NCBI GenBank assembly: GCA_903881475.1 | Contig: CAIRTK010000075.1 | Location: forward strand, 1-63,837 | Length of the DNA stretch: 63,837 nt | Source: an uncultured Opitutia bacterium | GTDB lineage: Bacteria > Verrucomicrobiota > Verrucomicrobiia > Opitutales > Opitutaceae | Reading direction: 5' to 3' | Shown: positions 27,781-34,247 of the stretch, piece after piece | How positions within the stretch are numbered: the first letter of the stretch is position 1 | Layout: each line of letters opens with the position of its first letter | Position numbers and translations under genes: made by a program | Notes under the pieces: generated by a model | The model's input: the letters and a program-made list of their open reading frames with translations, nothing else | The model's database searches: none | Told to the model about the DNA's origin: nothing

Positions 27781-27808
27781 TACGGGGCGCCGGCCGGCAG
27801 GAGTTTTT

Positions 27809-27919
27809 GGCGGCGAAGAGGCACAAAATTTCAAAGACTCCAGGCCAAATCTCCCGCGCGCCCATAGGCGCAATGGCGACTCCTGTGCAGTCTTTTCAGC
27901 CCTTGTGCCTCTTTGTGGC
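27809..27919. repeat. AGAGGCACAA-word palindromic intergenic repeat
   Basis: Outer arms GCGAAGAGGCACAAAA and TTGTGCCTCTTTGTGGC are inverted; an inner pair, CAAAGACT and AGTCTTTT, is inverted as well, around a core of about 50 bases. It fills the gap between two convergent genes and could terminate both. Same architecture as the CACGAAG repeats but with different words. Confidence 0.65.
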
Positions 27920-27949
27920 AATCCCTTCCGGGTCTGGTTGGCTGGCGGT

Positions 27950-29182
27950 TCAACCGCGGCGGATTTCGGAACCGACGAACCGGATCTGGATCCGGTAGAC
28001 TTTTTTCACCCGGCAGGTGATCTGCCCGGTGGCGAGGTCGAATTTCTCCGGCACCTCGATGCGATGGAGGTCGACGACCGCGTGGAAGCCGCGCTCCGAA
28101 AACACGTCGATCAGCATCGCCAGGGCCATGGGGTCATCGAGGACGGGTTCCTCGGTGTTGATCAGCGCTGCACCGGAAATGGCATGGCGCTGCACGATCG
28201 GCATGACTTTCTTTGCCACGAAACCGACCACCCGGCCAAAGAGCTCCGGCTGACCGAACTCATAGCTGTCGAGCCGCTTCACCAGCTCCTGCCGCGCATG
28301 CACGATGATTTCGTTGGCGACCGGCAGGCAGCGGAGGCGGTCCACCGTGCGCGGATCGAGCTCCAGCGTGCTCTGGTACTCCAGCTCCCTGAGGATGTTC
28401 TGCTCGACCTCCTCCAGCGAGCCCTGGGCGTTGATGAAGTGATAATGGAAGATTTCCTTCAGGGACTGGAGGGCGTCCCACGTCTGTTCCTTGAAGACGC
28501 GGTAGCGGCGTTGTGCGAGACCCTCGTCGTGGTCGGTCGGCCGGTCCTCCCAGAGCTGGCCGACCCCGGTGCGCAACACCTCGTCGTTGTGGGCCCGGGT
28601 TTCGCGACCGCGCTTGAGCTGGCGGGCGATGGACTCCCGCTCGTCGACGAACAGCACCATGATGTGGATCGTCGGCTGGCGGAAGTGGATGCCGAGTGCG
28701 CTGCTGAAGAACTCGCGCCGGAGGGCATGCATCTTGTCCACCAGCAGCTTCAAGCACTCGACCTGCACGTTGGTGCGGGGAAAGCCGTCCAGGATGACAC
28801 CGTCACGATAGGCCGGTTTCATGAGCTCACGGAGGAGCAAGCCGACGACCTCGCGGTCGCCCACCATGTTGCCGGCGTCCTTCAGGCGCTGGGCATCGGG
28901 CGAGTCGAGCAGGGCGCTGATCACGATCGGCGGGCAGGTGAGGCCGCGGGTTTTCGTGATGAAGGCCGTGTTCGTGCCCTTGCCCGCGCCGGGCGCGCCG
29001 CCGAGCAGGATGATTTCCTTGGGGAAGCGGAGATTCTCCCGGCCGAAATCGGCCTCCAGGTCCTGCCAGACCGACTCGAAGATGAGCTGGGCGTCCTTGA
29101 TCTCGAGGTCGCTCAATTTTCCCGCGACAGGGGTGGCGGCGGAGGCAACCGGTTTGGAGGGGGTGGCGATGGGGGTGCTCAT
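27950..29182 (-). CDS. Nucleoside monophosphate kinase with long C-terminal extension
   Basis: 410 residues, about twice an ordinary adenylate kinase. An N-terminal Pro/Ala-rich stretch (about 1-22) is followed by the kinase: P-loop LGGAPGAGKGTN (about 55-67), ISALLDSPDAQRLKDAGNMV (substrate region) and DGFPRT (about 110). The lid region is present, and from about 220 on there is an extension with no family I can name (blocks LRELEYQSTLELDPRTVDRL, and VVDLHRIEVPEKFDLATGQI near the end). The start ATG at 29182 is the first with coding-like sequence after it. The kinase reaction is likely; the extension's role is unknown. Confidence 0.75.
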   Translation of the reverse strand: MSTPIATPSKPVASAATPVAGKLSDLEIKDAQLIFESVWQDLEADFGRENLRFPKEIILLGGAPGAGKGTNTAFITKTRGLTCPPIVISALLDSPDAQRLKDAGNMVGDREVVGLLLRELMKPAYRDGVILDGFPRTNVQVECLKLLVDKMHALRREFFSSALGIHFRQPTIHIMVLFVDERESIARQLKRGRETRAHNDEVLRTGVGQLWEDRPTDHDEGLAQRRYRVFKEQTWDALQSLKEIFHYHFINAQGSLEEVEQNILRELEYQSTLELDPRTVDRLRCLPVANEIIVHARQELVKRLDSYEFGQPELFGRVVGFVAKKVMPIVQRHAISGAALINTEEPVLDDPMALAMLIDVFSERGFHAVVDLHRIEVPEKFDLATGQITCRVKKVYRIQIRFVGSEIRRG

Positions 29183-29224
29183 GCGGGTTGGGTCTGGCGC
29201 GAGGCTTAGAGAGGTTTGCGGGCG

Positions 29225-29278
29225 GATTCGACAACAGAATCGCCGGCCGGCAAATAACCGGCCGGTCGTGCAAACGAC
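29225..29278. promoter_or_regulatory. Cluster of small palindromes in the divergent kinase / mini-transcript region
   Basis: Three dyads in 54 bases: GATTC-N7-GAATC (29225-29241), CCGGCCGG-CAAATAA-CCGGCCGG (29243-29265) and GTCGT-GCAA-ACGAC (29265-29278). The last two lie 150-190 bases upstream of the start expected from the sigma-54 site at 29400, the range where NtrC-type activators bind. An RNA hairpin in the kinase leader is the alternative. Confidence 0.35.
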
Positions 29279-29399
29279 AAGGGTGGCCCGGGCCATTCCG
29301 GTATTTTGCATGACTTGGCCGCGGCGCGAAAAAAGCGGTGCGGCCAAGATCGGCAGCAAACTGCTGACGCCCAACGCCTGTGTCCCGGCGGGAAGTTGC

Positions 29400-29415
29400 T
29401 GGCACGATTCCGGCA
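29400..29415 (+). promoter_or_regulatory. Sigma-54 (-24/-12) promoter
   Basis: TGGCACGATTCCGGCA matches TGGCACG-N4-TTGCA with GG and GC exactly spaced; only the two Ts before GC differ. Transcription would start at about 29425-29427, right at the small open frame. A sigma-54-dependent activator is encoded 320 bases downstream, which supports function. Confidence 0.55.
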
Positions 29416-29427
29416 AAACCAGACGGC

Positions 29428-29553
29428 ATGACTCCGCTCATCGTTTCCTTTTCCCTCCTCGGCGCCTTGCTGGGTGCCTTGGTCAGTCTCGACCACCAGG
29501 CATCCGCGGCCGCCGAGGCCACCACCGTGCGCACCTTTGAAAATAAAAAATAA
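29428..29553 (+). CDS. Small hydrophobic protein (41 residues), possible
   Basis: ATG to TAA encodes MTPLIVSFSLLGALLGALVS followed by a polar tail ending RTFENKK. The first 20 residues could be a membrane helix or signal. No Shine-Dalgarno site is clear, and the sigma-54 start would leave almost no leader, so translation would be leaderless or the RNA may be non-coding. I do not recognise the family. Confidence 0.4.
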   Translation: MTPLIVSFSLLGALLGALVSLDHQASAAAEATTVRTFENKK

Positions 29554-29657
29554 CGCCGGCGCCGCGTCCAAGGCGGAACCCGCGCCGCGGGCTTTGGTCG
29601 ATGCAGCTGACACCTCCCGCGGGCCTGGCCTGCGGGAGATTAGTTGAAGCTGGACCT

Positions 29658-29695
29658 GGCGGGGTCGCCTTTGTGGCGGCCCCGCCTTGGCTTTT
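29658..29695 (+). terminator. Intrinsic terminator before the NtrC-type regulator gene
   Basis: GGCGGGGTCGCC, loop TTTGT, GGCGGCCCCGCC (12-bp stem with one G-T pair), then TTGGCTTTT. It separates the mini-transcript from the regulator gene whose ATG is about 42 bases further on. Confidence 0.65.
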
Positions 29696-29736
29696 AGGAT
29701 TGGCCCGCGCTGCGCGCGAAACACACTTTCGTTCCC

Positions 29737-31071
29737 ATGCGTGTCCTCATAGTCGACGACGAGCCCGGCATCCGCAAAACGACCCGGATCGCGGTCGAGG
29801 GCGCCGGGCACGCCGCCGCCGAGGCGGCGAACGGGCTGCGGGCCCTCAAGTCGCTGGATGAGGAAACCTTCGATGCCGTTTTTCTCGACCTGAAGCTGGG
29901 CACGGATGATGGGCTCGAGGTGCTCGCAAAGCTCCTGAAGGCGCAACCCTCCCTCGCGGTCGTCATGTTCACCGCCTATGCCAACATTGCCACGGCGGTC
30001 GAGGCGATGCGTCGCGGGGCCTTTGATTTCATTCCGAAGCCCTTCACGCCCGACCAGATCCGGGGGGTGCTCGCGAAGATTGAAAAGAACCGGGTGCTGG
30101 AGACCCGCGTGCGCTCGCTGGAGAGCGAGCTGGCGCGCGAGGCGCCGCCGATCGACCTCGACTCCGCGGAACCCGCCACGCGCCGCGCCCTTGAGATTGC
30201 GTTCAAGGCCGCCGAGACCCCGGCCAACATCCTGATCCTGGGGCCGAGCGGCACGGGCAAGAGCGTCCTCGCCCGCGAGCTCCACCGCCGCAGCGCGCAG
30301 CATGACGCGGCGTTTGTCACCGTCAGCTGCCCAAGCCTGTCGCGCGAACTGCTGGAGTCCGAGCTGTTCGGCCACGTGAAGGGGTCGTTTACCGGCGCGG
30401 TGGCCGATGCGCAGGGCAAGGTCGCCGCCGCGGATGGCGGCACGCTCTTCCTCGATGAAATCGGCGAACTGCCGCTCGAGATCCAGCCCAAGCTCCTGCG
30501 CCTGCTGCAGGAGCGTGAATACGAGCGCGTCGGCGAGTCGCGGCCGCGCCATGCCAATGTCCGGGTCATCGCCGCCACCAACCGCGACCTCGCCGCGGAG
30601 GTCAAGGCCGGCCGGTTCCGCGAGGACCTGTATTACCGGCTCAACGTCATCACGGTGGTGCTGCCCGGCCTGCATGAGCGGCCGGGCGACCTGGCGCGGC
30701 TGGCGGACAGCTACCGGAAGTTTTTCTCCGCGCGGCTGGGCAAGAAGATCACGGCGTTCTCGCCGGCAGTCAGCACCGCCTTTGCCGGCTACCGATGGCC
30801 GGGCAACCTGCGGGAGCTGCGCAACGTCATCGAGCGCGCCACGATCCTGGCCGGCGGCGACACGCTCGAGCTCTGCGACCTGCCGGAGGAGTTTGGCGCG
30901 AGGCCCGACCCGCACATTGCCGTGGGTGCGCGGGTCACGCTGGACGAGCTCGAGGCCGAGCACCTCCGCCGCATCCTGGCCAGCTGCCGCAATCTCGATG
31001 ACGCGGCCCGCACGCTCGGCATCGATCCCGCCACCCTGTACCGCAAGCGCCAGAAGCTCGGCCTGATCTAG
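29737..31071 (+). CDS. Sigma-54-dependent response regulator (NtrC family)
   Basis: 444 residues: a receiver domain ([10 protein letters not shown] at about 4-13, acceptor Asp in VFLDLKLG near 53, Lys in PKPF near 103), a AAA+ domain (about 140-375; Walker [16 protein letters not shown] near 166, loop GSFTGA in place of the usual [26 protein letters not shown]) and a Fis-type HTH at the end ([20 protein letters not shown]). It should activate sigma-54 promoters on phosphorylation. The histidine kinase gene follows about 100 bases later, and a fitting sigma-54 promoter lies just upstream at 29400, suggesting a local target. Confidence 0.92.
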   Translation: MRVLIVDDEPGIRKTTRIAVEGAGHAAAEAANGLRALKSLDEETFDAVFLDLKLGTDDGLEVLAKLLKAQPSLAVVMFTAYANIATAVEAMRRGAFDFIPKPFTPDQIRGVLAKIEKNRVLETRVRSLESELAREAPPIDLDSAEPATRRALEIAFKAAETPANILILGPSGTGKSVLARELHRRSAQHDAAFVTVSCPSLSRELLESELFGHVKGSFTGAVADAQGKVAAADGGTLFLDEIGELPLEIQPKLLRLLQEREYERVGESRPRHANVRVIAATNRDLAAEVKAGRFREDLYYRLNVITVVLPGLHERPGDLARLADSYRKFFSARLGKKITAFSPAVSTAFAGYRWPGNLRELRNVIERATILAGGDTLELCDLPEEFGARPDPHIAVGARVTLDELEAEHLRRILASCRNLDDAARTLGIDPATLYRKRQKLGLI

Positions 31072-31169
31072 GCGGACCAGCCTCGTGAAAACAACACCGC
31101 TCACGATGGCTGGACAGAGGGTGGGCGGGGACGAGCCCGCCCGCCTTCCGGAAGCAGCCCCATCCTGAA

Positions 31170-32963
31170 ATGCTGCGCACGCGCTTCACCCTCGGGCTGC
31201 TGCCCCTGCTCCTGCTGTTCCTGGTGGTGTGCGCGTATGCGGTCCGCACCAGCCAGGAGCTGGGCGACTCCGTCGAGGCCATCTTTGCGCGGAACTTCCG
31301 TTCCATCCGCGTCGTGCAGGATCTGCGCGACGCGGCGGCGGAGATGAATGTGGCGCTCGGGGATGCGCGGCAGGGCGACCTGGCCGGGGCCCGCCGGCGG
31401 TTTGTCGAGCATCGGACCCGGTTCATGCGCAGCCTGAACGACGAGCTGCTGGCCCAGCCGGCCAGCGACAAGGCCGAACTGCTAAACACCCTCGACACCC
31501 AGCTCCGGCATTTCACGGCGGCCGGGGAGGACACGCTGCGGCTGGGCTCGCTCGGCGGCCTGGACCTGCTCAAGGAGACCGAGACCACCTTCTTCTCGGT
31601 CAACAGCACCCTCGACGCCCTGCTGGAGCGGGACCACCAGGAAATCTACGGGGCGGAGACCCGCATGAAGGCACGCATCGACGAATCGTTGCGCCTGCTG
31701 ATTGCGGCGATGCTGGCCGCGGTCCTGCTTTTCTTTTACCTCGCCTGGCGGCTGGCCGACTCGTTCCTGAAACCCATCCAGGCCGTGACGGCGTCGGCCA
31801 TCGCCCTGGGTGCCGGCGACCTGGACCGCGAGGTGCCGGTGACCTCGCGGGACGAACTCGGGCAGCTGGCCAAGTCCTTCAACGCGATGGCGGTCCATCT
31901 GCGCGGCTACCGCGACGCCACCCTGGCCAAGGTGCTGCGGACCCAGCGCACGATGGAGGCCACGCTGACGTCCACGCCCGAGCCGGTGTTTGTGGTCGCG
32001 CGCGACGGCACGCACGAGGTGCGCAACCCGGCGGCCGAGCAGCTGGCCCAGTCGCCGGATTTCGCGCAGGGATTTCCGCCCGGGCTGGCCGATCCGCTCG
32101 CGAACGTGCTCGCCACGGGGAACCATTACCTGCCCACCGACTATGCGCGGGTCGTCACTTTCCGGGTGGCGCGCGAAGACCGGCACTACCTGCCGCGCAT
32201 TCTGGCGATCGGCGACAAGCTCACCGAGTTCAAGGGCGCCGCCGTCATCCTCCAGGACGTGACAAAATTCCGCCTGCTCGACGACGCGAAGACGAACCTT
32301 GTCGGGACGGTCAGCCACGAGCTCAAGTCGCCCCTGACCAGCCTGCGGATGGCGGTCTACCTGCTGCTGGAGCAGAAAATCGAGGGCCTGACCCCCACGC
32401 AGCATGAACTGCTGGAAACGGCGCGGGACGATGCGGACCGGCTGCTGCGCATCCTCGACAACCTGCTCGATCTCGCCCGCCTGGAGGCCGGCGCGTCGAG
32501 CCTCGACCGCCGCACTGTCCTGATTCCCGCCCTGCTGAAGGAGGTGGCGGCGGAAGCCCGGGGCTTCATGGAACCCGCGGGGCTTTGCCTCGCGCTGCAG
32601 ATCGAGCCTGAGTTGGAGGGCCAGACGATCAACGTGGATGGCAGCCGGCTCCGGCACGTGTTCATCAACCTGCTGACCAACGCCGCCAAATATTCCCCGC
32701 CCGGCGGGGCGGTCACGCTGGGGGCAACCGTCGCCCCGCTCGGATTCATCCGCTTTTCCGTCACGGACCAGGGGCCCGGCATTCCGCCGGAGGTGCTGCC
32801 GCATGTGTTCGACCGCTTTTACCGCGCCCCCGGCCAGACCAAGACCGGCGCCGGGCTCGGGCTCGCCATCGCGCGCGAGATTGTCGTGGCCCATGGCGGC
32901 AGCATCAGCTGCACGAGCGAAGTGGGGCAGGGCACGGCGTTTCATTTCCTGCTGCCGCGCTAA
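31170..32963 (+). CDS. Sensor histidine kinase, partner of the NtrC-type regulator
   Basis: 597 residues. TM1 at about 6-25 and TM2 at about 176-195 enclose a helical periplasmic sensor of the four-helix-bundle type. HAMP spans about 195-250 (SFLKPIQAVTASAIALGAGD), then a PAS-like domain at about 260-360. HisKA has its H-box VGTVSHELKSPLTSLRMAVY near 385. HATPase_c shows an N-box NLLTNAAKYSPPGG, DQGPGIPPEV and GAGLGLAIAREIV. Autophosphorylation at the H-box His and transfer to the upstream regulator are expected. The signal is unknown. A GC hairpin (GGGCGGG/CCCGCCC type, about 31117-31142) lies in the gap before it. Confidence 0.9.
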   Translation: MLRTRFTLGLLPLLLLFLVVCAYAVRTSQELGDSVEAIFARNFRSIRVVQDLRDAAAEMNVALGDARQGDLAGARRRFVEHRTRFMRSLNDELLAQPASDKAELLNTLDTQLRHFTAAGEDTLRLGSLGGLDLLKETETTFFSVNSTLDALLERDHQEIYGAETRMKARIDESLRLLIAAMLAAVLLFFYLAWRLADSFLKPIQAVTASAIALGAGDLDREVPVTSRDELGQLAKSFNAMAVHLRGYRDATLAKVLRTQRTMEATLTSTPEPVFVVARDGTHEVRNPAAEQLAQSPDFAQGFPPGLADPLANVLATGNHYLPTDYARVVTFRVAREDRHYLPRILAIGDKLTEFKGAAVILQDVTKFRLLDDAKTNLVGTVSHELKSPLTSLRMAVYLLLEQKIEGLTPTQHELLETARDDADRLLRILDNLLDLARLEAGASSLDRRTVLIPALLKEVAAEARGFMEPAGLCLALQIEPELEGQTINVDGSRLRHVFINLLTNAAKYSPPGGAVTLGATVAPLGFIRFSVTDQGPGIPPEVLPHVFDRFYRAPGQTKTGAGLGLAIAREIVVAHGGSISCTSEVGQGTAFHFLLPR

Positions 32964-33073
32964 CGGCCGCCCGCGATTGCGCCGGCTGGCCAGGCTGCCG
33001 ACCGGAGAACTATTTTATTTCCATGGGCCGGTCCGGGTGCGAATCTGCCGGGGTTTCCTTCACCCGCGCACCC

Positions 33074-33307
33074 ATGTCATTCAAGAAACTCGTCGGAATC
33101 ATCCTCATTATCGCCGGCGGTTACCTCTGTTACGTGGGTGACCAGCGGCGCAATTCCCTGGTCGGTGGCCTGCAGGTCGCATCGGTCAAAGTCGCCAGCG
33201 GGATTGATGGCAAGACCCGCGTGGCCGACTCCACCTGGTATTTTGTGGGCGGTGGCGCCCTGATCGTGGCCGGCGCCTTCGGCCTGTTTCGCCGCTCAGG
33301 CGGCTAA
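33074..33307 (+). CDS. DUF3185-type small membrane protein
   Basis: 77 residues with two membrane helices, MSFKKLVGIILIIAGGYLCY at the start and a FVGGGALIVAGAFGLF helix near the end, separated by a polar loop. The pattern matches the DUF3185 family of unknown function. The ATG at 33074 fits the family's start; an earlier one at 33023 does not. Its stop overlaps the stop of the convergent transglutaminase gene. Confidence 0.7.
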   Translation: MSFKKLVGIILIIAGGYLCYVGDQRRNSLVGGLQVASVKVASGIDGKTRVADSTWYFVGGGALIVAGAFGLFRRSGG

Positions 33308-34125
33308 GACGCCACGGCTCCGAGCGCCGTGGCCGGCTGCGCTTCGGCCGCGGGCGCGCAGGTCACGACCACCGGGCCGATCTGCACCTTGCCGAAGATC
33401 GTGGTCAACCCCGCGCTCGCCGCATCGCGGCCGCGGGAAATGACGACGATTTGATCCGGTGCGATGCCATCCGTCGGATCGAAGAGATGCCACTCCCCGC
33501 CGAGGTAGGCTTCGAAACAGGCGTGGAAATCCATCGGCGTCAGCCCCGCCGCGTAGCCGCCGACGTAGCGCGCGGGGATGCTCAGCGCGCGGCAAAAGGC
33601 GATGGCGAGATGGGCGTAGTCGCGGCACACGCCCTTCCGGCCCTGCCAGACGTCCCACGCTGAGGTGCGGGCGTCGGTCGTGCGCGGGGCATAGGTGAGG
33701 TTGGCGTCCACCCAGCGGCAGATGGCGCGCACCTGCTCGGCGCGGTCCTCGGTCTGGCCGAACAGTTCCCACGCGACCGGAGAGAAACGGTCGCTCTCGC
33801 AGTAGCGGCTGGGCAGCGTGTAGGTCAGGATGCTGAGGGGCAGCCGGCCGGGATTGTCGGCCTTGACCACGGGGGGCAGGGCCGGGCGGTTGACATCGAT
33901 GGTCGCCTGATAGCGCAGCTCGAAGGCCCCCTGGGGCACCTCGGTGCGGAGCACGCGGTTGCCCTTGGTCGTGGCGATCTGCTCGGTGGGCACCTCCGGG
34001 GTGCCGGTGATGGTTTCGCGGACGATGCGCTGCTGGGCATCCGTGTTGGCCAGCACGTTGAAGGTGAATGCCGCGGTGGGGGCGTGGACTTGGTAACCCA
34101 GGGTGCAGCCGACGGAGAGAATCAT
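33304..34125 (-). CDS. Transglutaminase-like cysteine peptidase family protein
   Basis: 273 residues, no signal peptide. An N-terminal beta domain of about 125 residues is followed by the transglutaminase core: Cys in RKGVCRDYAHLAIAFCRALS near 170, His in MDFHACFEAYLGGEWHLFDP near 205 and Asp in LFDPTDG, a complete catalytic triad. The bacterial family (SMART TGc) includes peptidases and amidases. No neighbour points to a substrate. The four C-terminal bases overlap the DUF3185 gene end to end. Confidence 0.82.
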   Translation of the reverse strand: MILSVGCTLGYQVHAPTAAFTFNVLANTDAQQRIVRETITGTPEVPTEQIATTKGNRVLRTEVPQGAFELRYQATIDVNRPALPPVVKADNPGRLPLSILTYTLPSRYCESDRFSPVAWELFGQTEDRAEQVRAICRWVDANLTYAPRTTDARTSAWDVWQGRKGVCRDYAHLAIAFCRALSIPARYVGGYAAGLTPMDFHACFEAYLGGEWHLFDPTDGIAPDQIVVISRGRDAASAGLTTIFGKVQIGPVVVTCAPAAEAQPATALGAVAS

Positions 34126-34247
34126 GAGAGGAGAGCTTTAGGCGGTAAGCAGCAGGCTTGAGGCGGGATGCTGAGAGTTGAGAGCTGTAAAATGAGCTTA
34201 GTGGTGGGCGGCTTATTGCCTAGTGCCTAATGCCGAGAACTCATGGG
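34126..34247. repeat. TGAGAGTTGAGAGC-word repeat region
   Basis: A gap of 122 bases with short AG-rich words on one side (GCTGAGAGTTGAGAGCTG at about 34169-34186) and a TGCCTAGTGCCTAATGCC run at 34217-34234. It resembles the other word repeats but the inverted arms are poor. Confidence 0.4.

Larger units (their letters stand above)
29428..29695 (+). ncRNA. Candidate short structured transcript, sigma-54 promoter to terminator
   Basis: The interval runs from the predicted sigma-54 start to a strong terminator hairpin at 29658-29695. It contains a second stem (CTCCCGC / GCGGGAG at about 29616-29640). It could be the mRNA of the 41-residue frame, a regulatory RNA, or both. Inferred from sequence signals only. 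Confidence 0.35.
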
